Shown: positions 10,839 to 18,946 of the stretch, piece after piece
How positions within the stretch are numbered: position 1 is the first letter of the stretch
Layout of the letters: each line of letters starts with the position of its first letter
NCBI RefSeq assembly: GCF_013410545.1
Contig: NZ_JACCFV010000001.1
Location: forward strand, 310,001 to 374,000
Reading direction: 5' to 3'
Length of the DNA: 64,000 bases
Source: Pseudoclavibacter chungangensis
GTDB lineage: Bacteria > Actinomycetota > Actinomycetes > Actinomycetales > Microbacteriaceae
Made by a program: the position numbers and the translations under genes
Notes under the pieces: model-generated
Database searches by the model: none
The model's input: the letters and a program-made list of their open reading frames with translations, nothing else
Told to the model about the DNA's origin: nothing

Positions 10839-11443
10839 CCACACGATCCACCGAAGACGCCGTCCGACTCCTCATCGTCGGACCACCCGGCGCGGGCAAG
10901 GGCACGCAGGCCACGCGCGTGTCCGAGGCCTACGGTGTCCCCGCCGTCTCGACGGGCGACATCTTCCGCGCCAACATCAAGAACGAGACCGAGCTCGGCC
11001 TCAAGGTGAAGGCGATCATCGAGTCGGGTGACCTCGTGCCGGACACCCTGACGAACGAACTCGTGGCCGATCGGCTCGGCCACGGCGACGCCAAGTCGGG
11101 TTTCCTGCTCGACGGCTACCCGCGCACGGTCGAGCAGGTGGAATACCTGACCGCACTCCTCAAGGCGCAGGGCACCGCGATCGACGCGGTCATCCAGCTC
11201 GAGGTCGACACGGACGAGGTCGTCGCGCGGCTCCGGCAGCGTGCGATCGAGCAGGGGCGCTCGGACGACACGGAGGACGCCATCCGGCACCGCCAGGACG
11301 TCTACGCGCGCGAGACCGCACCGGTGCTCGAGATCTACGAGGCGCGCGGCCTCGTCGTGAAGGTGGACGGTCTCGGTTCGGTCGACGAGGTCACCTCGCG
11401 CATCGAGGCGGGCCTCGCCGAGAAGGGCATCCCCACACGCTGA
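10835..11443 (+). CDS. adk: Adenylate kinase (short-LID form)
   Basis: Adk interconverts ATP + AMP and 2 ADP in the cytosol. It has 202 residues. The P-loop [10 protein letters not shown] is near residue 17, the AMP-binding [10 protein letters not shown] follows, and the DGYPRTVEQ segment is intact. The LID is the short type without the zinc-binding Cys cluster, as in mycobacteria. ATGA overlap with secY. Normally map and infA come next; here a strong terminator and an accessory region follow. Confidence 0.97.
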   Translation: MTTRSTEDAVRLLIVGPPGAGKGTQATRVSEAYGVPAVSTGDIFRANIKNETELGLKVKAIIESGDLVPDTLTNELVADRLGHGDAKSGFLLDGYPRTVEQVEYLTALLKAQGTAIDAVIQLEVDTDEVVARLRQRAIEQGRSDDTEDAIRHRQDVYARETAPVLEIYEARGLVVKVDGLGSVDEVTSRIEAGLAEKGIPTR

Positions 11444-11466
11444 GCCGACTGCATCGCAGCGGACCG

Positions 11467-11503
11467 AACGGCGGCCCCGGGAGCACCTCCCGGGGCCGCC
11501 GTT
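11467..11503 (+). terminator. Strong terminator after adk
   Basis: Inverted repeat AACGGCGGCCCCGGG (11467-11481) with CCCGGGGCCGCCGTT (11489-11503), extended by two more pairs to a 17-bp stem with a CAC loop. It marks the end of the spc operon here. Confidence 0.85.
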
Positions 11504-11545
11504 CCCGTTCGGCGAGTCCGGGGGCGCGTGCGCGAGGATGAGGCC

Positions 11546-11998
11546 ATGACCGTGCACTGGAAACTCGTCGTCGACTGTGCCGACGCGACCACCCTCGCCG
11601 CATTCTGGGCCGCGGCCCTCGAGTACGTCGTCGAGGACCCGACACCGCTCATCGACGAGCTGCTCGCCGCTGGGTACGTGTCGTCCGAGACGGTCGTCGA
11701 CCACGGCGACCGGAAGACCTTCCGGGGATTCGGCGCCGTCCGCCACCCCGACGACCCCTTCGAAGCCGGGAGCGGAACCGGACTCGGGCGCCGGATCCTC
11801 TTCCAGGAGGTGCCGGAGCGGAAGGTCGTCAAGAACCGGCTGCACATCGACCTGCACGCCGAACCCGGCGGCCGTGACGCGCTCGTCGAGCGCGTCGAGT
11901 CGCTCGGTGCGAGCCGTGGGGACGAGGTCGACCAGGGGCCCGCGGGGCACTGGTGGGTCATGCGGGACCCCGAGGGGAACGAGTTCTGCGTCAGTTGA
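11546..11998 (+). CDS. VOC-family (glyoxalase-like) protein
   Basis: The 150-residue protein looks like a compact vicinal-oxygen-chelate fold of the glyoxalase-like type common in Actinobacteria. It opens with WKLVVDCADATTLAAFWAAAL and ends in the family hallmark GHWWVMRDPEGNEFCVS. A central NRLHIDLHAE supplies a candidate metal His. These proteins include dioxygenases, resistance proteins and unassigned members; the substrate cannot be told. The ATG at 11546 is preceded by GAGGATGAGG; an in-frame GTG at 11528 has no such site. It is a single gene between terminators. Confidence 0.8.
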   Translation: MTVHWKLVVDCADATTLAAFWAAALEYVVEDPTPLIDELLAAGYVSSETVVDHGDRKTFRGFGAVRHPDDPFEAGSGTGLGRRILFQEVPERKVVKNRLHIDLHAEPGGRDALVERVESLGASRGDEVDQGPAGHWWVMRDPEGNEFCVS

Positions 11999-12090
11999 GC
12001 GGGCCGTCGCCGCCGTCCCGGCTACCGCATCGCTCGTACATCCTGCGGATCGTCCGGATGGGCCGTCCGGATGACATGTCTGACGCACCG

Positions 12091-12120
12091 TTCAGGAAAC
12101 GTGCAGGTTTCCAATAGGAT
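12091..12120 (+). promoter_or_regulatory. Candidate promoter with overlapping inverted repeat
   Basis: A perfect inverted repeat GGAAAC-N6-GTTTCC (12095-12112) lies directly before a TAGGAT -10-like hexamer (12115-12120), 40 nt upstream of the lipoprotein start. A repressor bound here would block the promoter. The -35 (TTCAGG, 12091-12096, 18-nt spacer) is weak. Confidence 0.4.
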
Positions 12121-12160
12121 CACGTCGAATGACCGTCTCGAACGCACTTTGGAGCCTCCC

Positions 12161-12691
12161 GTGCAGCGCAACCCACTGACTCTCACCGTCTCACTCGCCG
12201 CCTTCGCCCTCGTCGCCCTCACCGGCTGCTCGTCCGGTGGCGACGACCAGGCTGCCGAAACCACCGCGCCCGCCACGCAGGTCGTCACGGACCAGACGCA
12301 GGAGGAGGCACCCCAGGACGAGGCGCCGACCCTGGACGGCGAAGGTATCGCCTACGGCACCGAGACCGTCACGGGCCTCGACTTCAACACCTCGTGCGTC
12401 GGCAGCGGCGAGACCGTGACCGTGGCCGGCCTGGCGACGGCCGAGGACGGGACGCAGTACACGATCTCCGTCACGGAGGGCATCTTCGGCTTCACGGCGC
12501 TCTCGAGCGACCACACGACCACTGCGATCGCGCTCGCCGCGGGTACCTCGACGCCGGGCACCCACATCGACGTGACCGAGAACGGTTCCGAGTACACGAT
12601 CACGGGCACGGGGACGCTCACGTCGACCGACGACCCGACCGGCTCGAACGTGCCGTTCACGGCTCGGGTGACCTGCGACACCACCGTCTGA
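12161..12691 (+). CDS. LpqH-like lipoprotein
   Basis: Secreted lipoprotein of 176 residues. The N-terminus has a signal peptide ending in the lipobox LTGC (Cys at about residue 26), then a Ser/Gly and acidic Thr/Gln linker. The remaining beta-rich domain ends GSEYTITGTGTLTSTDDP... and FTARVTC, which matches the pattern of the mycobacterial 19-kDa antigen LpqH (KDGSHYKITGTATG...VTC). Two Cys (about residues 85 and 172) could form the family disulfide. The GTG at 12161 follows GGAG by 6 nt. Function of LpqH homologues in non-pathogens is unknown. Confidence 0.75.
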   Translation: MQRNPLTLTVSLAAFALVALTGCSSGGDDQAAETTAPATQVVTDQTQEEAPQDEAPTLDGEGIAYGTETVTGLDFNTSCVGSGETVTVAGLATAEDGTQYTISVTEGIFGFTALSSDHTTTAIALAAGTSTPGTHIDVTENGSEYTITGTGTLTSTDDPTGSNVPFTARVTCDTTV

Positions 12692-12700
12692 GTCTCCCCA

Positions 12701-12739
12701 CGAACCGCCCCGTCGCACGCTGTGCGGCGGGGCGGTTCG
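12701..12739. terminator. Bidirectional terminator between convergent genes
   Basis: A 12-bp perfect inverted repeat CGAACCGCCCCG/CGGGGCGGTTCG (12701-12712 and 12728-12739) with an inner GCAC/GTGC extension lies between the lipoprotein gene and the opposing acyltransferase gene. Confidence 0.8.
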
Positions 12740-12742
12740 CAT

Positions 12743-14041
12743 TCAGACGGACGGGGGCACCCGCACCCCGACATCGGCTGCGGTGCGCGGCCGGACGAGC
12801 CGCAGCGCCGCGACCGTCCCGACGAGCCCGGCGACGGCGAGTCCCGTGTTCATGCCGAGCATCGCGATGAGGAACGGTGCCGTCGTGAACAGCACGCACG
12901 CGAGTGCCACGCGCGCGGCCCCGGGCGCGACGGACCCGGCGGGGACACTCGGGGGCGCCTCCTCGAAGCGCGCGAGGGCGAGGGACAGCAGCCAGAGCAG
13001 GGCGAGCACGAGCGCCGTGAACAGGATGCGCTCCCACCACCAGCGGGTGCTCCCCGGCTCGCTCAGGGTGGCCGGCACGAGGAGCTGCAGGCCGAGCAGC
13101 AGCATGATCGCGGGCGAGTGCCAGCAGTAGATCGTCATGGCGCGCGAGCCGACGACGTACACGACGGCACGGGCCGCACACGTGCGCATGAGCGCGGAGA
13201 GCGGACGGTACGCGAGCCGCAGCGCCGCGGCCTGGGCGACGGCGAGGCACACGAGCGGCAGCGTGGGCGGGTACTGGTTCGCGAGCATGTTCCACGAGTA
13301 CGCCCCCGTCGACACGAGCCCCCACAGTGCGAGGTAGGCGAGCACGATGATGCCCACGAGCTCGACGGGACGGCGCCTGGCGAAGAAGCCGTCGCGCATC
13401 CAGAATCCGAGCTGATGGCAGGCGGCCCACACGAAAAGCACGTTCGGCAGGCCGAGGAGTACCTCGCCGCTCGCAGTGCGCATCGCGTCGACGGCCGCGG
13501 CGGCTGCCACGAGCGTGATGAGGGTCACGACGGGGCGGCGCTCGTGCAGCCGCAGGAGCAGTGGCACACAGGCCTGCACGATGAGGAAGCTGGACAGGAA
13601 CCACAGCGGCGAGCCGACGGCGACGGCGACGGCCGACACGAGGGTCCGGTCGACCGAGGTCGCACCGATCACGAGCAGCGTCGCCCCGAAGAACGCGAAG
13701 ACGGGCAGCGCCGGACGCGCGAGGCGCAGGAGCCGTCCGCGGACGTAGTCGGCATCGCTCGCGCCACGCTTCCGCGCGGAGCGATAGGCGGTCGCCGACG
13801 CGAATCCGCCGACGACGAAGAAGAGCGGCATGATCTCGAAGATCCACGTGACCGCGGCGAACCAGGGCTGCAACTCGACCGTGTGCTCCACCTCGATGCC
13901 GGCATCGGTCACCCGGACCCCCGCGAACAGCACGTGGATCACGACGACGAGGACGACGCACGCGACGCGCGCGAGGTCGAGGGTCAGGTCGCGTTCGGCG
14001 AGCTTCGCAGCGACGTCCGGGCGTTCCGTGGTGATGTCCAT
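12743..14041 (-). CDS. Acyltransferase-3 family membrane protein
   Basis: Integral membrane O-acyltransferase of 432 residues. The family signature near the N-terminus is present: RDLTLDLARVACVVLVVVIH (the catalytic His of acyltransferase-3 proteins), then MPLFFVVGGFASATAY. About ten hydrophobic segments follow. Family members transfer acetyl or other acyl groups from cytosolic acyl-CoA to cell-wall or secreted glycans and lipids; the acceptor here is unknown. The gene stands alone, reading toward the lipoprotein gene. The ATG at 14041 is the first start in frame. Confidence 0.85.
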   Translation of the reverse strand: MDITTERPDVAAKLAERDLTLDLARVACVVLVVVIHVLFAGVRVTDAGIEVEHTVELQPWFAAVTWIFEIMPLFFVVGGFASATAYRSARKRGASDADYVRGRLLRLARPALPVFAFFGATLLVIGATSVDRTLVSAVAVAVGSPLWFLSSFLIVQACVPLLLRLHERRPVVTLITLVAAAAAVDAMRTASGEVLLGLPNVLFVWAACHQLGFWMRDGFFARRRPVELVGIIVLAYLALWGLVSTGAYSWNMLANQYPPTLPLVCLAVAQAAALRLAYRPLSALMRTCAARAVVYVVGSRAMTIYCWHSPAIMLLLGLQLLVPATLSEPGSTRWWWERILFTALVLALLWLLSLALARFEEAPPSVPAGSVAPGAARVALACVLFTTAPFLIAMLGMNTGLAVAGLVGTVAALRLVRPRTAADVGVRVPPSV

Positions 14042-14199
14042 GCGGTGAAGCTACGACGCCTGCCGCCGTCGCAGGGCCCTCGGGCCCCGAAATGCACCGG
14101 AGGTTGCACCCGGGGGATGACCACGGCTCGGCCGGTCGGCGGAGCCGCCGCGCGGACTCGTCCTGCTGCGGGATCGAGCCTCTCCGGCCGGGCGGATCC

Positions 14200-14838
14200 T
14201 CAGCCGGTGAGCGCCGCGACGACGGCACGCGCGTCCGCGAAGTAGGGCTCGTAGTGCGCGGCGTCGTCGTTGATCTGCGCCTCGTGCCCGACGAGCGTGG
14301 GTTCCATGTGCTCCCAGCCATCGATCCGGACCATCGCGTCGAGGAACGCGCCCGCGGCGTAGGCGGGGTCGAGCACCTCCTCGCGCGTACCCCAGCCGAG
14401 ACACCACTGCTGCTGGAAGACGCCGAGCGAACAGTTGAGCGAGCCGTCCGGGTTGCGCGCGTCGTCGCCTCGGTCGATGTTGCGCAACGAACTCTCGCCC
14501 ATCGCGACCATGACGGCGATCTCCTGTCCGCGGGTGGGGATGTGTCGCTCCTGCGCGACCGGCACGATGATCGCGGCGATCTCGATCTGTTCGCCCTCCC
14601 AGTTGCCGACCGATGCGGGCAGGTCGTCGAGGTCGACCGGGTTGCCGATGCGTGCCCGCTCGGCAGCCGCGGTCCCGACGGCGGCGATCGCGGTGACGAG
14701 AACGAGCGCGACGGCGGCGAGGAGGAGCCGCACGACCCGCTGCCGGTGCGTCAGGCGTGACCAGCGCGCGGCGACCCACCCGGTCGTGCGGGCGACGGGG
14801 GAGGGAGGTGGAGCGGTCACGCCGACGATGGTAATCAC
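14200..14838 (-). CDS. Lytic-transglycosylase-like exported protein
   Basis: Predicted secreted or membrane-anchored peptidoglycan hydrolase of 212 residues. A hydrophobic segment at about residues 37-58 follows a basic stretch (RLTHRQRVVRLLLA). The domain has VAMGESSLRNID, where Glu is the likely catalytic acid, then SLGVFQQQWCLGWGTREEVLDP, which resembles the lysozyme-like module often seen with NlpC/P60 proteins (ESxLRN...GLFQQR...GWG). The GTG at 14838 overlaps the stop of the upstream MarR remnant (GTGA), which decides this start. A second GTG six codons on is the alternative. Confidence 0.7.
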   Translation of the reverse strand: MITIVGVTAPPPSPVARTTGWVAARWSRLTHRQRVVRLLLAAVALVLVTAIAAVGTAAAERARIGNPVDLDDLPASVGNWEGEQIEIAAIIVPVAQERHIPTRGQEIAVMVAMGESSLRNIDRGDDARNPDGSLNCSLGVFQQQWCLGWGTREEVLDPAYAAGAFLDAMVRIDGWEHMEPTLVGHEAQINDDAAHYEPYFADARAVVAALTG

Positions 14839-15125
14839 CGCCGATGGGCGACTCCTGCGGCGGGCGGCGCGTGGCCGCCCTCGGCGCGCAGTGACTCGAT
14901 ACAGCGCGTCAGGAGTTCGTGGAGCTCCTCGGCCTCGGCCGGCTCGAGCCCGTGGACCATCGCGGCCTCCACCTCGGCGACGCGCCGTTGGGCGCGTTCG
15001 AGGAGCCGCTCGCCCTCTGCCGTGAGCCTCGTGGGGAGCGCCCGACCCGAGGGGGCCGTCGCCGCTCGCTCGATGAGCGCGCGTTCGCGGAGCCCGCGCA
15101 GCAGGGTGTGCATCGTCTTCGCGAC
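14835..15125 (-). pseudogene. 3' remnant of a MarR-type regulator gene
   Basis: The frame encodes a MarR recognition helix and wing (RVAKTMHTLLRGLRERALIE, then PTRLTAEGERLLERAQ) and the C-terminal dimerisation helix. The N-terminal half of a roughly 150-residue MarR protein is absent: homology stops near 15125. An internal ATG at 15113 gives only 92 residues. Its stop still overlaps the start of the transglycosylase-like gene, showing the former operon. It abuts a plus-strand VOC remnant that is also missing its 5' end. Confidence 0.65.
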
Positions 15126-15142
15126 GCGACTCGACGCGACCC

Positions 15143-15376
15143 GTGCCGTTCGCGGTCCGGGAGCCGCTTCCGGGCGTCGACCTCGATGCGATCGAGCCCC
15201 GCCCCGGTGCGGGCATCGCCCTCTGGATGCACGGCGACGACGTACAGGCGCTGCACGACGAACTCGTCACCGCCGGCGTCACCGTGCTCGCACCACCGCA
15301 ACAGGGCCCGTTCGGCGTGACGTTCACGTTCGCCGATCCCGACGGCTACGCGATCACTGTCCACGACCGGGCGTGA
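15143..15376 (+). pseudogene. 3' remnant of a VOC/glyoxalase gene
   Basis: The 77-codon frame contains only the C-terminal part of a glyoxalase-like protein: GIALWMHGDDVQALHDELVT, then FGVTFTFADPDGYAITVHDR, the usual last strand motif. The first beta-alpha-beta module with its metal ligand is missing. A GTG at 15143 could start a short product but no ribosome-binding site is evident. With the adjacent MarR remnant it looks like the product of one deletion that removed a divergent promoter and both 5' ends. Confidence 0.6.
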
Positions 15377-15394
15377 GCGGCGGCCCGATCGGAA

Positions 15395-15436
15395 CGCGCG
15401 TGGCCCCGCCCCGGGAACGGGGCGGGGCCACGCGCG
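15395..15436. terminator. Bidirectional terminator (18-bp stem)
   Basis: Perfect inverted repeat CGCGCGTGGCCCCGCCCC (15395-15412) and its complement (15419-15436) with a GGGAAC loop, between the VOC remnant and the convergent acyl-CoA dehydrogenase gene. Confidence 0.85.
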
Positions 15437-15452
15437 TGCGGAACGGGACCGG

Positions 15453-16613
15453 TCAGCGGAACGCGCTCACGCCCGTCAGCTTCTCGCCCAGGATGAGCGT
15501 GTGCACCTCGTCGGTGCCCTCGTACGTGCGCACGGACTCGAGGTTGTTCGCGTGCCGCAGGGGCGAGTACTCGAGCAGGATGCCGTTGCCGCCGAGCATC
15601 GCGCGCGCGTCACGGCAGATCGCGATCGCCTCGCGGCAGTTGTTGAGCTTGCCGACCGAGATCATGTGGTGCTGCAGCGTGCCCGCATCCTTCATGCGGC
15701 CGATGTGGAGCGCGAGGAGCTGACCCTTCTGGATCTCGAGTGCCATGTTCACGAGCTTCTCCTGTGTCAACTGGAACGCACTGAGCGGCTTCCCGAACTG
15801 CTGACGCTGCGCCGTGTACGCCGCGGCGACCTCGAACGAGTCCCGCGCCGCGCCCATCGCGCCCCAGATGATCCCGTAGCGCGCCTCGTTGAGGCACTGG
15901 AACGGCGCCTTGAGGCCGGCGGCGCCGGGCAGGCGGTCCGCCTCCGTGAGCCGCACGTTCTCGAACGTGAGCTCCGTCTGGATCGAGGCGCGCATCGAGA
16001 GTTTCGGTTCCAGCAGCTTCGCGGAGAAGCCCTCTGCGTCCGTCGGCACGATGAAGCCGCGCACGCCCTCGTCGGTCATCGCCCACACGATCGCGATCTG
16101 CGCGATCGTGCCGAGACCGATCCACCGCTTCGAACCGTTCAACACCCAACCGTCGCCGTCGCGCTCCGCGCGGGTGAGCATGCCCGACGGGTCGCTGCCC
16201 GCCGTCGGCTCGGTCAGGCCGAAGCACCCGACCACACGGCCCGCCGCCATCTCGGGCAGCAGGCGCTGCTTCTGCTCCTCCGAGCCGTGCTTGTGGATCG
16301 CACTCATGGCGAGCGAGCCCTGTACCGAGACGAATGTGCGCAGGCCCGAGTCGCCCGCCTCGAGCTCCTGCATCGCGATGCCGTACTCCGTCGCGCTGCG
16401 GCCCGCGCAGCCGTACCCGTCGAGGTGCATGCCGAGCAGTCCGAGCTCCGCCATCTCGGGGATGATCTCGGTCGGGAACACCGCGTACTCGTACCACTTG
16501 GCGATGTTCGGACGGAACCGGCGGTCGACGAACTCGCGCACGCGGTCACGGAGCGCGAGCTCCTCGTCGGTGAATTGGGCATCGATGTTCAGGAGGTCGG
16601 AGAGGTCTGCCAC
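15453..16613 (-). CDS. gcdH: Acyl-CoA dehydrogenase, glutaryl-CoA dehydrogenase type
   Basis: FAD enzyme of 386 residues that would oxidatively decarboxylate glutaryl-CoA to crotonyl-CoA. The FAD/substrate segment CFGLTEPTAGSDPSGMLTRA and WVLNGSKRWIGL match the GCDH subgroup. The catalytic Glu lies in TYEGTDEVHTLILGEKLTG near the C-terminus, close to the GCDH form YEGTxDIHxLILGRxITG. The downstream partner of a CoA-transferase gene (60-nt gap), it is probably transcribed from the tetR promoter. Another short-chain acyl-CoA dehydrogenase activity cannot be excluded. Confidence 0.8.
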   Translation of the reverse strand: MADLSDLLNIDAQFTDEELALRDRVREFVDRRFRPNIAKWYEYAVFPTEIIPEMAELGLLGMHLDGYGCAGRSATEYGIAMQELEAGDSGLRTFVSVQGSLAMSAIHKHGSEEQKQRLLPEMAAGRVVGCFGLTEPTAGSDPSGMLTRAERDGDGWVLNGSKRWIGLGTIAQIAIVWAMTDEGVRGFIVPTDAEGFSAKLLEPKLSMRASIQTELTFENVRLTEADRLPGAAGLKAPFQCLNEARYGIIWGAMGAARDSFEVAAAYTAQRQQFGKPLSAFQLTQEKLVNMALEIQKGQLLALHIGRMKDAGTLQHHMISVGKLNNCREAIAICRDARAMLGGNGILLEYSPLRHANNLESVRTYEGTDEVHTLILGEKLTGVSAFR

Positions 16614-16673
16614 GGTCGGGCCTTTCGAGAGGAAGCGGAATCGGGTGGAGTGTTCGGCGGGTCGATCGAGCGA

Positions 16674-17861
16674 TCAGACCGGCGGATACTCCTCCGGCGC
16701 CTCCGCGTCGACGCTCGAGGCGAGCCACGAGCGCACCTCGGCGTCGTGCTCACCGAGCAGCGGGGGAGCCTGCGTCCGCGGCTCGAAGGACGGCGTGTAC
16801 GAGACGGGATGGCGGACCCCGTGGCCGCGGGGTGCGCCGTCGGGACCGTGGAGTTCGAGCACGGGGTCGAGGCCGAGCCGCTCGGCGTAGTCGAGTCCGT
16901 CGGCGATCGAACCGACGACGCCCACGGGGCAGCCGCTCGCGCGGATCCGCTCCGCCCACTCGGCGGCGTCGCCGTCGGCGAGACGCGATTCGAGCGCCTC
17001 GCGCACCTCCTCGCGGTGCGCGACGCGCTGCGGGTTCGTCGCGAAGCGGGGATCGTCGGCGAGTTCCGGCGCACCGAGGAGCGTGACGAGCGAGCGGAAC
17101 TGCCCGTCGTTGCCGATTGCGACCGCGATCTCGGCGTCGCGGCACGCGAGGGTCTGGTACGGCACGATCGACGGGTGGTCGTTGCCGAGCCGGCGCGGTT
17201 CCGCGCCCGCGCCGACGACCGCCTGGATCTGGTTCGCGAGCGCGCCCTGCAGGCTCGAGAGCAGATTGACCTCGACGTGTGCACCCTCACCCGTGCGGTC
17301 ACGCCGCGTGAGCGCCGCGAGCGTGCCGATCGTGCCGTCCTTCGCCGTCAGGACGTCGACGAGCGCGACCCCGGCCTTCATCGGCCGCCCGTCGTCCTCG
17401 CCGGTGATGTGCATGAGCCCGCCGATCGCCTGCACGATGAAGTCGTAGCCGGGGAGGGCCGCGCCGCCCGCGCTCCCGAACCCCGTGACCGAGACGAACA
17501 CGACGTCCGGATTGACGGCCCGCACCGCTTCGTAGCCGAGACCGAGGCGGTCCAGCCCGCCCGTGATGAAGTTCTCGACGACGACGTCGGCGCGCGTCGC
17601 GAGCTCGAGCGCGAGGCGGTTGTCCTCGGCGTCGCGCAGATCGAGCGTCACCGACTCCTTGTTCCGATTCACCGACTCGAAGTACGTCGCCTGGCCGGAC
17701 GTCGCGTACGGCGGCCCCCAGCTGCGGGTGTCGTCGCCCGTCCCGGGGCGTTCGACCTTGATGACGCGGGCGCCCAGATCGGCGAGGGTCATCGTGATGA
17801 GCGGCCCCGCGAGCACACGCGAGAAGTCGGCCACGAGGAGTCCCTCGAGGGGTCGTGCCAC
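16674..17861 (-). CDS. CaiB/BaiF-type (class III) CoA-transferase
   Basis: 395-residue CoA-transferase. The N-terminal [40 protein letters not shown], and [11 protein letters not shown] are family hallmarks. The catalytic Asp is expected in the segment [31 protein letters not shown] (about residues 140-172). Its partner gene resembles glutaryl-CoA dehydrogenase, so it may activate glutarate with succinyl-CoA, like the mitochondrial SUGCT enzyme. That substrate is inferred from context only. It sits between the tetR gene and the dehydrogenase gene on the same strand. Confidence 0.85.
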   Translation of the reverse strand: [395 protein letters not shown]

Positions 17862-17978
17862 GTCCGGCTCCTCTCCGCACGGGCCCCGACGCCCTCGCTC
17901 GCCATGGCGTTCGCGTCCGCCCGCACCTGGAGGCTAGCAATCCGCCTCCCGCGGCGGCAAGCGCGCCCGGGTCGTGCG

Positions 17979-18644
17979 TCAGGGCTGGTGCCTGGGCGTC
18001 GCCCGCAGGCGTGGCGTGGGCGTCTGCGCGTCGGGGGTCTCGCCGGGCCACGGTTCCGGATCGGGCAGGCCGTACCGCTCGTGCAGCCGGCGCCTGGCGG
18101 CGGCGACCGGGAACGTCTCCGGGTACACGCAGATCTTGAAGACGATGCCCTCGAGCGTGCTCCGGAACAGGATCTCCTCGGCGACCGGGTCGCTCGCGCC
18201 GCGGGCCGCGAAGATGCTCCGCAGGCGGTCCTCCGCTGCGCGCAGCCGAGATTCGTGTTGCTGCTCGAACTCGGCGAACACGTCGTGCGGGCCGGGTTGC
18301 AGCATCGAGGCCAGGACGAGCGCCTGTGGCGCGGGGGCGGACTCCGCGGCCTCGAGCGTCACGTCGATGATCGTCGCGAGCGCGACGTCCGGGTCGCCCG
18401 GCGCCCCGTCGATGACGTCGAGCGATGCATCGAGGCGCGGACCGATCACCTCGGCGAGCACGTCCGCCTTGGCGTCGAAGTAGTAGCGCGCGAGGCCGTG
18501 GCTGAGGCCCGCCTCCGCGGTGATCGCGCTGAGCGAGGTCGCGTCGTAGCCGCGTTCGGAGAACAGATCGTCCGCGGCCTCCACGAGTTTCGCGCGTGAG
18601 CGCTCTCGCATCTCGGCGTTGGTTTCGGGATTCCGCGGTGACAT
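17979..18644 (-). CDS. TetR-family transcriptional regulator
   Basis: 221-residue regulator. The N-terminal helix-turn-helix is clear: RAKLVEAADDLFSERGYDAT, then SAITAEAGLSHGLARYYFDA. The rest is a helical ligand domain with a TetR_C-like shape and a Pro-rich tail. The ATG at 18644 was chosen because the HTH starts about 15 residues later, and upstream codons add only low-complexity sequence. It is the first gene of the strand's CoA-transferase/dehydrogenase run and faces the aldehyde dehydrogenase gene, so it probably controls both directions, perhaps in response to a CoA ester. Confidence 0.88.
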   Translation of the reverse strand: MSPRNPETNAEMRERSRAKLVEAADDLFSERGYDATSLSAITAEAGLSHGLARYYFDAKADVLAEVIGPRLDASLDVIDGAPGDPDVALATIIDVTLEAAESAPAPQALVLASMLQPGPHDVFAEFEQQHESRLRAAEDRLRSIFAARGASDPVAEEILFRSTLEGIVFKICVYPETFPVAAARRRLHERYGLPDPEPWPGETPDAQTPTPRLRATPRHQP

Positions 18645-18946
18645 GATCGAAGACGCTAGGCGCGCCCCTCCGGCCGTTTCTGGGACGCAGGTCGACGGTC
18701 TCTGCGAGCCCGCGGCTCGGGCTCCCGACCGACCCGGCGTCTCGCCCGTCGTTGCGGGCGAGACGGGGGATCGGTGGAGTCGATGGGGAGCCGTGGGCAG
18801 GGGGGCCCGTGGACGTTTCGGCGTGCATCTGCTAGCGCACTCTGTCATCGCGTCGAACCGCCCCCACCGGTTCAGCTCGAGGCGGCGGCAGGGCGCGAGC
18901 GATTCGCTCCCACCGGGGACCATGCCGCCGCCGATAGCCTCGCGCC
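18645..18946. other. Divergent intergenic region, tetR / aldehyde dehydrogenase
   Basis: 302 bp without a gene. It holds an 11-bp inverted repeat CGTCTCGCCCG/CGGGCGAGACG (18738-18748 and 18755-18765), a good candidate for TetR operator or hairpin, and a TAGCCT hexamer (18935-18940) close to the dehydrogenase ATG. No -35 at proper distance is evident. Confidence 0.5.

Noticed and set aside
15143..15376. VOC frame as an intact short gene
   Set aside because: It lacks the N-terminal module needed for the fold and its metal site, and has no clear start signal.
15501..18599. A plus-strand open frame of 1032 codons antisense to the dehydrogenase, CoA-transferase and TetR genes
   Set aside because: High GC makes long antisense frames common. 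The translation is Arg/Asp/Glu/Val/Leu low-complexity, typical of a shadow, and has no domain; the minus-strand genes have clear motifs.
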